Part shown: piece by piece, positions 25,248-33,270 of the stretch | Numbering within the stretch: the stretch's first letter is position 1 | Layout: each line of letters starts with the position of its first letter | Virus record (IMG/VR): IMGVR_UViG_3300021420_000016 | Coordinates: 90,049 to 154,048 of that record | Length of the DNA: 64,000 nt | Origin: a virus | Reading direction: 5' to 3' (one strand) | Translations under genes and position numbers: made by a program | Notes under the pieces: generated by a model | What the model saw: the letters and a program-made list of their open reading frames with translations, nothing else | What the model was told of the DNA's origin: nothing | The model's database searches: none

Positions 25248-25283
25248 GCCCGGCCCCCCAGAGGCCAGTCTGGGGGGCCGGGC
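25248..25283. promoter_or_regulatory. Perfect 15-bp stem-loop in the transfer-operon leader
   Basis: Arms GCCCGGCCCCCCAGA and TCTGGGGGGCCGGGC with a 6-nt loop, no mismatch. It lies between the predicted promoter and the first transfer gene. Neither strand has a U tract after it, so an attenuator-like or stabilising leader structure is more likely than a standard terminator. Confidence 0.6.
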
Positions 25284-25332
25284 TGACACCATGACGGATC
25301 AGAGTGCTGTTCTTCTGGATCGAACTGACACT

Positions 25333-25361
25333 ATCATGGAGTACATTGACACAGACGTCAA
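25333..25361 (-). promoter_or_regulatory. Predicted promoter of the transfer operon with a TTGAC dyad
   Basis: Minus strand: TTGACG, 17 bp, CATGAT. The -35 is half of an inverted repeat TTGAC-6-GTCAA (25346-25361), a likely operator. The leader of about 120 nt carries the 15-bp stem-loop. Confidence 0.45.
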
Positions 25362-25445
25362 GCCCAAGGCAGACTTGAGTAGGCACTAGAGACTGGAGCA
25401 TGCTGGAATGGACCTGGATCAAACTGGATCAACAGGAGGCCAGCC

Positions 25446-25799
25446 ATGCTTCAGCCGACCCTTCAGCGCACCCGTCATCTCAGCGGCTGCAACGGGGGCC
25501 CATGCCCCCACGTGCACGAGACGACCATCCCCGGCATCTGGGCCATCCAGGGGGAGCGCCCCGAGATGAGCACCCGCACCGGCTGGATCACCGTCCCCGG
25601 CCTGGAGCCCACCGCAGCAGAACTCGCCGCGATGGCCACGGTCGCGCAGATCCCCGGCCACGAGAACGTGGTCCTCGTGCTGCAGGAGACCCTCGACGGC
25701 TACGCCCGCACCGGGCGTGTGCGCGAGGCGCACGACTTCGAGACCACGGTCCTGGTGCCGGCGCACATCCTCGACCAGGCCCTGGGGGCGCTGGTATGA
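25446..25799 (+). CDS. Unknown protein upstream of a DUF6879/XRE pair
   Basis: 117 residues; ATG with a strong AGGAGG. An N-terminal CNGGPCPHVHE cluster could bind metal. The rest is a small alpha/beta protein (GWITVPGLEPTAAELAAMA, ENVVLVLQETLDGYA). TATGA overlap with the DUF6879 gene, and so one operon with the regulator. Confidence 0.78.
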   Translation: MLQPTLQRTRHLSGCNGGPCPHVHETTIPGIWAIQGERPEMSTRTGWITVPGLEPTAAELAAMATVAQIPGHENVVLVLQETLDGYARTGRVREAHDFETTVLVPAHILDQALGALV

Positions 25800-26368
25800 C
25801 TCCCGCAGACTTCGACGCCGCCTTCAATGGCGACTGGGAAACCGTCGCCCGGCTGGAGACCCATCAGGTGTACATGGTGCCCGGCGAGGAAGCCGCCCTG
25901 GAGGCGTTCCGTGCGGGCCAGCCAAGGCCGGTCTGGTCGGTGCGCACCGATCCGTGGCTCGCCCGGATCGCGCTCACCTCCGCACCGGAGGAACTGACCG
26001 GCAAGCCGCCCAAGCGGTGGCTGCGGTGCCGCATCGTGCAGCATCCGCGGAACCTCTACACCGATCATGAGATCGAGGGCTACCGCGAATCGCAGGCCGC
26101 CGGCGAGCAGATCTTCATCGCCCCCCTCGAAGCCGACCCGGCCCTTACTGGCCTGCGCCAGGACTTCTGGGGCTTCGGCCTCGGTACCACCGGCGCGTTC
26201 GTGATCATCATGGACTACGATGCCGGCGGTCACTGGCTCGGCGCCGAGCGCACCACTGACCCGGTCATCCTGGACCGCTGCCTGAAGCAGTGGAACCTGG
26301 CCCGGTCGCATTCGGTGCCGCTCAACGAATACCTCGCACCCGGCAAGGAGGCGCGAAAGGCTGCATGA
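25796..26368 (+). CDS. DUF6879-family protein
   Basis: 190 residues from the ATG overlapping the previous stop. ETVARLETHQVYMVPGE, a Trp-rich segment (RQDFWGFGLGTTGAFVIIMDYD) and VILDRCLKQWNLARSHSVPL follow the pattern of the DUF6879 family that accompanies XRE regulators throughout Streptomyces. The biochemical role is unknown; it probably works with the adjacent regulator, to which it is coupled (ATGA). Confidence 0.82.
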   Translation: MTPADFDAAFNGDWETVARLETHQVYMVPGEEAALEAFRAGQPRPVWSVRTDPWLARIALTSAPEELTGKPPKRWLRCRIVQHPRNLYTDHEIEGYRESQAAGEQIFIAPLEADPALTGLRQDFWGFGLGTTGAFVIIMDYDAGGHWLGAERTTDPVILDRCLKQWNLARSHSVPLNEYLAPGKEARKAA

Positions 26369-27237
26369 CCGATGCGCAGGAGCAGCAGCGACAGCACCGG
26401 GCGGCGCTCGGTGCTGAGTTGCGGCGCCTGCGCGAACGGGCCGGCCTGAGCCGCGACCGGCTCGCCCGCGACCTTGGCCCGGGGTACAGCAAATCGACAC
26501 TCCTGCGCATCGAAGCCGGCGGAACCAAAGGCGGTGGGCCGCCCTCCTGGGCGGACGTCAAGGTCTGGGCTGAGGCTTGCGCCGCCGCCGGCCCCGACAT
26601 GGCGTATCTGCGCACTCTCGCCGACTTCGTCCTCGGCACCCAGGCGGCCTACCAGGACCGGGGCGGCCTCCCCGCCGTCCAGGAGCAGGTCGGCAAGCAA
26701 GAAGCCGCCGCCATGACGATGCGGAACTTCAGCAACTGGGGGATCCCCGGCCTGCTGCAAACCCCCGGCTACGCCCGCGAGGTGCTGCGCCTCGCCGACA
26801 TGTGGGGCAGCGAGGACGTCGACACCGCCGCCGCGAAGCGCCAGGGCCGCCAGGTGATCCTGTCCGACCCCCGCCGCAAGCTGGAGTTCCTCGTCACCGA
26901 ACGGGCCCTGCGCTGGCCCCCGGTCCCCCCGGCCGAACTGAAGGCCCAGCTCGACTACGTGGCTGCGGTGATGGCGTGGCCCACCATCACCGTCCACGTG
27001 ATCCCCGACAACGCCACGCCCCGCGCTCTGGGCATGTGCCCGTTCGTCTTGTACGAGGATCTGGCCAACGGCGGCTCCCCCTACGCCGAGGTGGAAATGT
27101 CCCACCGGGCCGACAGGGTGGGCACCCCCGAAGACGTGGCCCTTTACCGCAAACTGTTCGGCCTGCTCGATGAGACGGCGTTGCGTGACGGCGAGGCGGC
27201 CGAATTCGTGCGCCGGGTAGCCGCCTCGCTGTCGTGA
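26365..27237 (+). CDS. XRE-family regulator with DUF5753 sensor domain
   Basis: 290 residues from the coupled ATG. HTH at residues about 15-70 (GAELRRLRERAGLSRDRLARDL, then SKSTLLRIEAG). The remainder is a DUF5753 domain with the signature WGIPGLLQTPGYAREVLR and the later TITVHVIPDN strand. This is the actinomycete regulator type usually paired with a small DUF397 or DUF6879 partner; here DUF6879 is upstream. Likely autoregulated. Confidence 0.92.
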   Translation: MTDAQEQQRQHRAALGAELRRLRERAGLSRDRLARDLGPGYSKSTLLRIEAGGTKGGGPPSWADVKVWAEACAAAGPDMAYLRTLADFVLGTQAAYQDRGGLPAVQEQVGKQEAAAMTMRNFSNWGIPGLLQTPGYAREVLRLADMWGSEDVDTAAAKRQGRQVILSDPRRKLEFLVTERALRWPPVPPAELKAQLDYVAAVMAWPTITVHVIPDNATPRALGMCPFVLYEDLANGGSPYAEVEMSHRADRVGTPEDVALYRKLFGLLDETALRDGEAAEFVRRVAASLS

Positions 27238-27276
27238 TCTCTTGTCGCGCGGCGCCTGCTGGTGCACGCTTAATCC

Positions 27277-27498
27277 GTGACACTGACTCCCGGGGCCGCT
27301 ACCGTAGCGACGGTGGTTGCACTGTGGCTGGGCTGGTATCTGCGGGGCTGGCGGGGCGCCGAATCGGACAAGGCCGCCGCGAACAACCGGATCCGGGCGG
27401 CGGGCCGGGCAGCATGGCGGGCCCGCCGGGCGGCGATGGTAGTGGTTCTGGTGGCGGCCGCAGCGGCCGACGTGTGGATTCGCGGGAAGGGGCGCTGA
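27277..27498 (+). CDS. Small membrane protein
   Basis: 73 residues from GTG; no clear ribosome site. Two hydrophobic segments (VATVVALWLGWYLRGW and AAMVVVLVAAAAADVWI) flank a basic, Ala-rich loop. It follows the XRE regulator by 39 bp. No family recognised. Confidence 0.62.
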   Translation: MTLTPGAATVATVVALWLGWYLRGWRGAESDKAAANNRIRAAGRAAWRARRAAMVVVLVAAAAADVWIRGKGR

Positions 27499-27504
27499 AA
27501 GGCG

Positions 27505-28014
27505 ATGCCCGACCCGTTCGCCCGTCACGCTCGCACCAAGGAAGATGACTGGGGAGCGTTCCCCTCCCGGTCCGCCTTGGTCCGTGAAGCTGCTGCCGCC
27601 GACCCGGAGCCGGTCAGGCGCCCCCCGGGGCGAAAGGATACGCGCCGCTGGTGCAGGGGGAAGGCCGGCGCCGAACACGTCCTGGTCTTGGAGATGACAC
27701 CGTTCCCGTCGTGGCGCACGGCGAGGGTGTGCGGGTGGCTTTCCCGGTGGGATATCCCCGCCCAGGATTATCGGGTCGGCTGGGGCTGCGGTCACCGGGA
27801 AGTGTGCGCGAACTGCAGGAAGGTGTTCCGTGAACCGTGGGAGCTGCCGCCCGAGATGTGCCCCGCCTACCCCGGCGGCCCGGCGCAGCGCGCCGCGGCC
27901 GAGGCGGATCTGGTGAAGGACCGGGAGCGCCGCGCGGCGCACGCGGAGCGGTACGGCCGCCGCGGGCCGGTCATCACCGGCCCGCAGGGCTACCGGCGGA
28001 AGCGGCCGGTGTGA
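27505..28014 (+). CDS. Zinc-finger-like unknown protein
   Basis: 169 residues, ATG with GAAAGG upstream. A CGHREVCANCRKVF cluster near residue 95 looks like a zinc ribbon; the C-terminal third is charged and helical. GTGA overlap with the next gene. No family recognised. Confidence 0.72.
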   Translation: MPDPFARHARTKEDDWGAFPSRSALVREAAAADPEPVRRPPGRKDTRRWCRGKAGAEHVLVLEMTPFPSWRTARVCGWLSRWDIPAQDYRVGWGCGHREVCANCRKVFREPWELPPEMCPAYPGGPAQRAAAEADLVKDRERRAAHAERYGRRGPVITGPQGYRRKRPV

Positions 28015-28199
28015 ACTGGGGCAGCGGCCCGAACGCCGGCTCGTTCCCGTGCATCATCTGCGGGGAGCCTCTGGAGCGCGCCTTCGGCCTTGAGCAGCAG
28101 CCTAGCGGCGGGATCATGTGCGAGAACGCAGGCAATTACGGGTCGGCCGTGTTCGACAGCATGGACGGGGAACGTCTCGCGTTCAACATCTGCGATTAG
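28011..28199 (+). CDS. 62-residue protein with CIIC motif
   Basis: GTG start overlaps the previous stop (GTGA). FPCIICGEPLERAF, IMCEN and the terminal NICD provide four Cys for a possible zinc site. Similar short Cys proteins are common in actinophages and plasmids. Function unknown. Confidence 0.65.
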   Translation: MNWGSGPNAGSFPCIICGEPLERAFGLEQQPSGGIMCENAGNYGSAVFDSMDGERLAFNICD

Positions 28200-28202
28200 T
28201 GC

Positions 28203-28469
28203 ATGATCCGAGCCGGCACCCAGGGCCGGGTGATGACCTACCGCAAGTACCGCCCGGTGCTCGTGGAAGGCGTGGTTGTTGGCCGGGAGATGCCGAAGAA
28301 CCGGCCGTACGTTCAGTGGAATGTGGATCTGGCGCGCGACGATGAGCCCGTGCATCTGGAGCCCGGTGAACTGACCGGCCTGCCCGCGAGTTTCCAGTTC
28401 GATATACCCGTGCCCGAGATTCGCGACCTGGCGCAGGTGCGCCGCGCCCGGCGGGGTGGCAATCCGTGA
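28203..28469 (+). CDS. Unknown small protein
   Basis: 88 residues, ATG three bases after the preceding stop. Basic N-terminus (YRKYRPVLVEG) and acidic middle (VDLARDDEPVHLEPGEL). GTGA overlap with the next gene places it in the same operon. Confidence 0.65.
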   Translation: MIRAGTQGRVMTYRKYRPVLVEGVVVGREMPKNRPYVQWNVDLARDDEPVHLEPGELTGLPASFQFDIPVPEIRDLAQVRRARRGGNP

Positions 28470-28759
28470 GCGACCTTACGTACCCTCCATGGACCGGGGA
28501 GCAGGTCGCCAACCTGAACTCGTTTCAGCGGTCCGGCCAGTTCCACCCGTTCACATGCTCCGGCGGCGGCGGCCCGCACGGCGACCGGCCAGACCGGCCG
28601 GCGGTACTGATCCCCGAGCGCGACGGATGGCGGTGCCCGGTCCCGGAGTGCACGCACCGGCAGGCGTGGGCGTACGCGACCATGGCCGGCCATTACTGGG
28701 AGCCGGTCTCCCTGGAGATGTTGTTCGGCGAGGCGCGAAGGCGGCGGCAGGAGCCGTGA
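28466..28759 (+). CDS. Unknown protein with a Cys-His cluster
   Basis: 97 residues from GTG, overlapping both neighbours. FTCSGGGGPHGDRP and WRCPVPECTHRQAW suggest a zinc-binding fold of the kind seen in short actinophage proteins. Function unknown. Confidence 0.68.
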   Translation: MSDLTYPPWTGEQVANLNSFQRSGQFHPFTCSGGGGPHGDRPDRPAVLIPERDGWRCPVPECTHRQAWAYATMAGHYWEPVSLEMLFGEARRRRQEP

Positions 28760-29130
28760 AGATCGGCCTGGATTACTGGCATGTCTGCAGCGACCATCCG
28801 GGATACTTCGCCGCGCTATCCCGGGCTCACCTGTGGGCAGGCGACGAGGTGCACGTCATCTCCGCCATCGGCCGCAGCCGGTCCGGCACGATCCTCGCCG
28901 AAGTGCATTCGCTGGCAATCCCATACACTGCGGTGCACGAGGTCGTGTTCATGCACCCCCGGGAGTCGCCGCGATTGAAGCTGGCTAAATGCCTGGAGCT
29001 GGGTATCACCGTCTACTACGACGACCGCGATGATGTGTGCCGGCTGCTCGCCGGGCGTGGGATCTTGGCGCTGCGGGTCACCCGGGAAGAGGCTGCCGGT
29101 GACGTGGCGGCGGAGCGCGATGGCGATTAG
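28756..29130 (+). CDS. HAD-superfamily-like protein, possibly degenerate
   Basis: 124 residues from an overlapping GTG. The fold pattern is IGLDYWHV, a long helix, DEVHVISAIGR (motif II-like Ser/Thr region), KCLELGITVYYDDRDDV (motif IV acidic pair) and GILALRV. The usual DxD nucleophile motif is not complete (LDYW), so catalysis is doubtful. Neighbour of a metallophosphoesterase, suggesting shared phosphate metabolism. Confidence 0.62.
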   Translation: MKIGLDYWHVCSDHPGYFAALSRAHLWAGDEVHVISAIGRSRSGTILAEVHSLAIPYTAVHEVVFMHPRESPRLKLAKCLELGITVYYDDRDDVCRLLAGRGILALRVTREEAAGDVAAERDGD

Positions 29131-29132
29131 CC

Positions 29133-29588
29133 GTGGCGAAGATGCTGGGCCGCATTGCCGCGCTTACCCGCAACGGCTCGGCCTGCCGCTGCGGGGATTG
29201 CGATACACGGGGTGCCAGGCGTGCCCGTAAGCGCGCAGAGGCACGGGAGGTGACCGCCGAGGTGAACGACGAACTCCGGCACCGGGACGAAGAATTGGGC
29301 CGGCTCGTGCAGGAGCGGCTGGACGAGCGCGCCACCCATGGCCCGTGCGCCCATTGTGGCCGCAAGCCGGCGGCGGGGTATGCGATGTCCGGCGGGGCGC
29401 AACTGTGCCACCCCTGCGATCCGGCGCTCCCCGATTGTTATGTGCGGGTGGAAATTTGGCGCGAGCCCCTTGGCGTGCTCCGGGACCGTGATCCTAAACC
29501 GGCCGGCCTGGACGGTGTCAGCGGTGAGGTTGACGCATTCCTGCGGATGGTGACGCTGACCGAGGAACTCGGGCCTAGTGATGGCTGA
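29133..29588 (+). CDS. Unknown protein with two zinc-like clusters
   Basis: 151 residues from GTG. CRCGDC near residue 18, then a coiled coil (REVTAEVNDELRHRDEELGRLVQERLDE) and CAHCGRKPAAGYAM...CHPC, a plausible zinc ribbon. It overlaps the phosphoesterase start. Probably nucleic-acid binding, by inference only. Confidence 0.68.
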   Translation: MAKMLGRIAALTRNGSACRCGDCDTRGARRARKRAEAREVTAEVNDELRHRDEELGRLVQERLDERATHGPCAHCGRKPAAGYAMSGGAQLCHPCDPALPDCYVRVEIWREPLGVLRDRDPKPAGLDGVSGEVDAFLRMVTLTEELGPSDG

Positions 29589-30363
29589 CCCACAGCGAAT
29601 TGTTGTCGCCGGGGACTGGCACGGCAACATTGGCTGGGCGCAGCACGTCATCGGCTGGGCCGGCGTGGCGCTCGCCGGGGAGGACTCTCCGCTGATCCTG
29701 CACCTAGGGGATTTCGGTATCTGGCCGGGGGCCGGTGGCGTCCTTTACCTGAACGCGGTGATCGGCGCCTTGTCTGCAGCCGGGACCAAGCTGTGGTTCA
29801 TTGACGGAAATCATGAGGACTTTCCTCAGCTCGCACGCTGGGGGCCGGATGGCCGGCGACCTGGCGCCGACGACCATCCCGAGTGGGCGCGGATTCGCTG
29901 GCTTCTCCGCGGGCACCGCTGGACGTGGCATGGCCGCACGTGGCTTGCCTGCGGCGGCGGGGTGAGCCTCGACAAGGCGGCTCGCGCCGAAGGCCGGGAT
30001 TGGTGGCCCGAGGAGGAGATTACCGCTGAGCAGGAGGCGGCGGTCATCGCCGGCGGCCACGCCGATGTGCTCGTATCCCATGATTGGCCTTCTGGGGTGG
30101 TCCATGCTTATCCGCCAGCGCCGTCATGGTGGGACCGTGCAGATCTCCACCGCAGCGACTGGCATCAGAAGCGATTGCAGCGGATCGTGGGCGCTGTTCG
30201 GCCGCGGCACATCATGCACGGTCATCTTCATAGGAGTTACCAGCGCACCTGCGATTTCGGTTATGGGCCAGTGGAGGTGACCGGCCTGGATTGCGACGGC
30301 GGCAAGGGGGCCAATTGGGCGGTCTTGAATGTGGAAACGATGACTTGGGAAACCTCGGGGTGA
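29581..30363 (+). CDS. Calcineurin-like metallophosphoesterase
   Basis: 260 residues; ATG preferred over the GTG immediately before it. All family motifs are in order: GDWHGN, LHLGDFG, IDGNHEDF, SHDWP and MHGHLHRSYQ. An active two-metal phosphoesterase is expected. Element-borne members act on nucleotides or nucleic-acid ends; substrate here unknown. Overlaps the preceding zinc-like gene by 8 bp. Confidence 0.93.
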   Translation: MADPQRIVVAGDWHGNIGWAQHVIGWAGVALAGEDSPLILHLGDFGIWPGAGGVLYLNAVIGALSAAGTKLWFIDGNHEDFPQLARWGPDGRRPGADDHPEWARIRWLLRGHRWTWHGRTWLACGGGVSLDKAARAEGRDWWPEEEITAEQEAAVIAGGHADVLVSHDWPSGVVHAYPPAPSWWDRADLHRSDWHQKRLQRIVGAVRPRHIMHGHLHRSYQRTCDFGYGPVEVTGLDCDGGKGANWAVLNVETMTWETSG

Positions 30364-30458
30364 GCGCCGCCTGTTTGCAGGCGCGGTGGTATCGGGAGCG
30401 TCCCGTTAGGGCCATGGGGCGGTAAAGAATCCTTGCCGGGTGCCTACGCACCGGTAAC

Positions 30459-30770
30459 GTGCATTACGTGGTGGAGGAGGGGGGGCCTCGGGACGGCGGT
30501 CACTGGACCGCGACCTGGATAGGTCACCTCGGCGGGAACTGGCAACTGCTGCTCACGGACTCCGCCGGCGCCGTCAAGCTGGACGAGCCGACGCAAATCT
30601 CCAGCGCCTACCCGCGTCCCGGCCCCGGAGTCCTGGAAGCGCTGGATGTGGAAGTTATCCCGGGCACCACGTGGACGCAGTCGGGGACCGCGAGCGTGTG
30701 GTTTTCCCGGCCGGTCAAACCGTGGAAGCGGGCTCCAGGGGAGCCAGCACCCTCCTTAGCCGCTTCGTAG
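30459..30770 (+). CDS. Unknown small protein
   Basis: 103 residues from GTG with weak ribosome signal. Beta-rich, Trp-containing (HWTATWIGHLGGNWQLLLTD). Separated by about 95 bp from the phosphoesterase, so it may have its own promoter. No family recognised. Confidence 0.55.
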   Translation: MHYVVEEGGPRDGGHWTATWIGHLGGNWQLLLTDSAGAVKLDEPTQISSAYPRPGPGVLEALDVEVIPGTTWTQSGTASVWFSRPVKPWKRAPGEPAPSLAAS

Positions 30771-30899
30771 CGGGCCCCTTACCCTCCGGATACATCAGGC
30801 TTCTCACCTGCCTCACCTTCACCCGTATTTGTGAATCACGTTTTAGGATGTACGAGTACGGCGCACAGGGACGTGCGCCCGGGCGGGAGGGAGCCCGGC
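30771..30899. other. Non-coding gap
   Basis: About 130 bp. It contains a short inverted repeat TTCAC-8-GTGAA (near 30818-30835) and TAGGAT-like AT-rich sequence before the next gene, a possible promoter region. Nothing firmer can be supported. Confidence 0.3.
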
Positions 30900-31163
30900 A
30901 TGGGGGGGACTGGCGCGCTGCGAATCTCTGCGCCATGGGAGATCACCACGGCCCACGCACCACCGGCGCTCGCGGAGGAAACCCCGGACTGGTGGGCTTA
31001 CGCCGCCCAGTACCCGCGCTGGCACGTCTGGCGCGGCGTCGCCGGCCTGCTGTACGCGCGCAGGCCGCGGACCAGCCCGCCGTGGATCGTCCGCGCCACC
31101 GACCCCGACGAACTCGCGCAGAAGGTGGCCCTCCGCGAACGCGGCCAGCGGCCCTGCTGGTGA
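30900..31163 (+). CDS. Unknown small protein
   Basis: 87 residues from the ATG with GGAGGGAG 7 nt upstream. Trp-rich middle (DWWAYAAQYPRWHVWRGVAGLLYAR) followed by DPDELAQKVALRERG. The pattern resembles short actinomycete proteins that precede helix-turn-helix genes. GTGA overlap with the next gene. Confidence 0.72.
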   Translation: MGGTGALRISAPWEITTAHAPPALAEETPDWWAYAAQYPRWHVWRGVAGLLYARRPRTSPPWIVRATDPDELAQKVALRERGQRPCW

Positions 31164-31399
31164 CCCTCTTCGAGCTCGCCCGGCTTCCCCGCGTCGCCCT
31201 CATGGGGGAGTACCTGCGCACCCTCGACCGCAGCGACCGCATGGAACTTGCGCGCGTGGCGAACATGACCCGCGAAGCGCTCGTTGCGGCCATCATGGGC
31301 GACCCGGACGGCGGCCGGCGGCTGCGGGCCATGGCCGCGGCCGAGCGCCACCTCCAGGTGGCCCTGGGTAAGCTGCGTGACCAGCGTCACGCCGCGTGA
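31160..31399 (+). CDS. Small helical protein
   Basis: 79 residues from an overlapping GTG. Almost entirely helical (LGEYLRTLDRSDRMELARVA-like, TREALVAAIM, AAAERHLQVALGKLRD). Probably acts with the preceding protein. No family recognised. Confidence 0.7.
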   Translation: MTLFELARLPRVALMGEYLRTLDRSDRMELARVANMTREALVAAIMGDPDGGRRLRAMAAAERHLQVALGKLRDQRHAA

Positions 31400-31458
31400 T
31401 ACCTGTGACCCGGTTGGCGGAACTACACGGGTGGGACTAATACTGGTTCTGAAGTAGT

Positions 31459-31468
31459 CCCCCCCCCC
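31459..31468 (+). repeat. C10 homopolymer upstream of the 31.5 kb gene
   Basis: Ten C in a non-coding stretch about 50 bp before the next start codon. Could vary in length and alter spacing in the leader. Confidence 0.9.
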
Positions 31469-31517
31469 TGTGTGCAGCCCCTTCCTCCCGCCGCCCGCCA
31501 CGCGAGGTGATGCCGTC

Positions 31518-32381
31518 TTGCCTTCGTCCGGCCGCAAGTCCTGGGAACACTCGTTCGACACCCGGGAAGAGAACGCGCGATGGCGAGCGAACAGCGGCCA
31601 CCGCAGAACGGCCGGGCCCCGGGAAACCCCGTGCCCTGGCGGGTGCAATGCGGCCTGGCGGCGGCAGCAGCGGCTCCTGGACGCCTACCAGCGGTCCATG
31701 GAGGCCTGGCAGGACGATCCCTCCGGTAGCCCGCCGGCTGAGCCCGAGACGCGCGCCTTGTCGCCGTATCCGGGGAACCCGTTCTGCAGCAACGACCAGG
31801 CGGTCTACCGGCGGCTGCTCGGCGAAGTGGACGACCTGGCCGCCATCGCCATCCGGCACAACGACGGGCACCGCAAAGACCCCGACGCCGAGCGCGTGTC
31901 CGGTAGCCGCGGCACCCGGTCCCCGTCGGCGACGATCGAGGAACTCGACCACGTCGCCTCGGCGTTGCGGGACTGGGAGGCCACGGCGCGGGATCTGATT
32001 CGCAAGCAAGCCGGCCGGCTCCCCAGCGACGAAGGCACCCCGCCACGGCGCGGGTACCTGGCCAGCGAGATCACGACCAGTGTGAGCTGGCTGGTGGCGC
32101 ACTTCGAGGTGCTGATCACCGACGCCGACGCGGCCGTCCCGTTCGCTGCGGAGATCAGCGAGTGGCATGAGCGGCTGAAGAAGCGGGAGAAGGCCGGCAC
32201 GGGCCGCAAGCACATGAAGCGCCCCTGCCCGCGGTGCGACAGGTACAGCTTGTACCAGGAAGACGACGCTGACTACGTAGCGTGTGCGCGCCCTGACTGT
32301 GGGCGGCTTATGGCCTGGGGGGAATGGCTCACCTACGCCGACACCTTCGCCCAGCCCACGGCGTCCGCCGGTGCGGCCTGA
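31518..32381 (+). CDS. Unknown protein with C-terminal zinc ribbon
   Basis: 287 residues from a TTG with GAGG about 10 nt upstream; a GTG at 31470 would add 16 residues. GPRETPCPGGCNAAWRR near the N-terminus, a long charged helical centre, and CPRCDRYSLYQEDDADYVACARPDCGRLM at the end (a classic zinc ribbon, here abbreviated by its Cys pairs). Likely nucleic-acid binding. A strong hairpin follows the stop. Confidence 0.72.
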   Translation: MPSSGRKSWEHSFDTREENARWRANSGHRRTAGPRETPCPGGCNAAWRRQQRLLDAYQRSMEAWQDDPSGSPPAEPETRALSPYPGNPFCSNDQAVYRRLLGEVDDLAAIAIRHNDGHRKDPDAERVSGSRGTRSPSATIEELDHVASALRDWEATARDLIRKQAGRLPSDEGTPPRRGYLASEITTSVSWLVAHFEVLITDADAAVPFAAEISEWHERLKKREKAGTGRKHMKRPCPRCDRYSLYQEDDADYVACARPDCGRLMAWGEWLTYADTFAQPTASAGAA

Positions 32382-32390
32382 GACGAGTGC

Positions 32391-32428
32391 GGCGGCCTCC
32401 CCTTTTAGCCATCCAGGGGGAGGCCGCC
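32391..32428 (+). terminator. Hairpin after the zinc-ribbon gene
   Basis: GGCGGCCTCCCC and GGGGAGGCCGCC form a perfect 12-bp stem with a 14-nt loop, starting about 10 bp after the stop. Short U content after the stem. Confidence 0.7.
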
Positions 32429-32572
32429 TTGGCGCCGCCGGAAAGGAACCCAGCGCCCCCATGATGCCCCGCCGCGCCCCGGCGGAAACAGGTGCGCGTC
32501 TTGCATGACATCAGGCCGCGGACCCCTGTAAACTCTCGTGCGACCAAGACTGTTGTGCCCTCTTCCGGGAAC

Positions 32573-32594
32573 GCCCCCTGGCTGGGGGCCTTTT
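32573..32594 (+). terminator. Intrinsic-terminator-like hairpin
   Basis: GCCCCC-TGGCT-GGGGGC followed by CTTTTC. It lies about 30 bp before the excisionase-like gene, so it may terminate a short upstream transcript or act as an attenuator. Confidence 0.55.
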
Positions 32595-32623
32595 CGCTGT
32601 CCGGCGGGGGTGAGCTGCCCCCC

Positions 32624-32881
32624 ATGGAACTCCCGGCCCCCGCCGCCGACGGCCTCACGTACGTCACCACGGCGACCGCAGCCCGCCTGCTGCGGATCGC
32701 GCCGTGCACCGTGACGAGCTGGAAAGTAAAGGGTTACCTGCGGCCGATTCCGGGCAGTCCCCTCCATAAGCCCGTCTATCTATGGGATGACGTACTGGAC
32801 GCCGAGCACACCGCCCGCAGCAACGCCCTGCGTACCTCCGGAACCGATGTCCAGGTCCGCCGCGACCGGGAGGCGTCGTGA
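32624..32881 (+). CDS. Excisionase/MerR-like HTH protein
   Basis: 85 residues, ATG. YVTTATAARLLRIAPCTVTSW and KGYLRPIPGSPLHKPVYLWDDV form a winged helix like those of MerR-type excisionases (HTH_17). It could be an Xis or a small regulator. GTGA overlap with the following gene. Preceded by two hairpins. Confidence 0.78.
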   Translation: MELPAPAADGLTYVTTATAARLLRIAPCTVTSWKVKGYLRPIPGSPLHKPVYLWDDVLDAEHTARSNALRTSGTDVQVRRDREAS

Positions 32882-33270
32882 CCAGCACGATCCGGGTGCG
32901 CGTCGTGGATCTCGGCGGCCTGCGCGCCTGGCGGGCGTCGGTGCCGCGGTCACCTGGCGGCAACCCGTGCACCGAAGACAAGAATCACATCGCCGCCACC
33001 GCGGAGACGGTGCTTCGCTGGCAGGAACCCCAGGCTGCCGGTCCCGGCAAGGGCTTGATCCGTTTCACCTGGGTATGCCCGGGCTGCGGCGGCACAGTCC
33101 TCGGCCATCTCGGTGACCAGCCCTCGGGGGGCTGGGATGCGCCGAGATGGGTGAACGTGGGGAGCTGGGAGAAGCCCACGCTCACCCCGTCTCTGGCCTG
33201 CCCATTGTGGCGTTCCCGTCGCTGCCAGGGCCATTGGCATCTCCGCGAGGGAATTCTTCACCCGGCATAG
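32878..33270 (+). CDS. DUF6527-like zinc-binding protein
   Basis: 130 residues, GTG overlapping the HTH stop. WVCPGCGGTVLGHLG, then WVNVGSWEKPTLTPSLACPLW and CQGHWHLREGIL, reproduce the W-x-x-P-T-L-T-P-S then Cys/His then G-x-hydrophobic pattern of small DUF6527-like proteins common in phages and plasmids (recalled). Its 3' end overlaps the opposite-strand gene by about 90 bp. Confidence 0.72.
   Translation: MTSTIRVRVVDLGGLRAWRASVPRSPGGNPCTEDKNHIAATAETVLRWQEPQAAGPGKGLIRFTWVCPGCGGTVLGHLGDQPSGGWDAPRWVNVGSWEKPTLTPSLACPLWRSRRCQGHWHLREGILHPA

Noticed and set aside
26230-27942. 570-residue minus-strand frame over the XRE/DUF5753 region
   Set aside because: It is antisense to a clear regulator and coupled small genes, and has no domain of its own.
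32458-32508. 15-residue plus-strand peptide (MMPRRAPAETGARLA)
   Set aside because: A ribosome site exists about 14 nt away, but the peptide lies between two hairpins and has no coupling to a gene.
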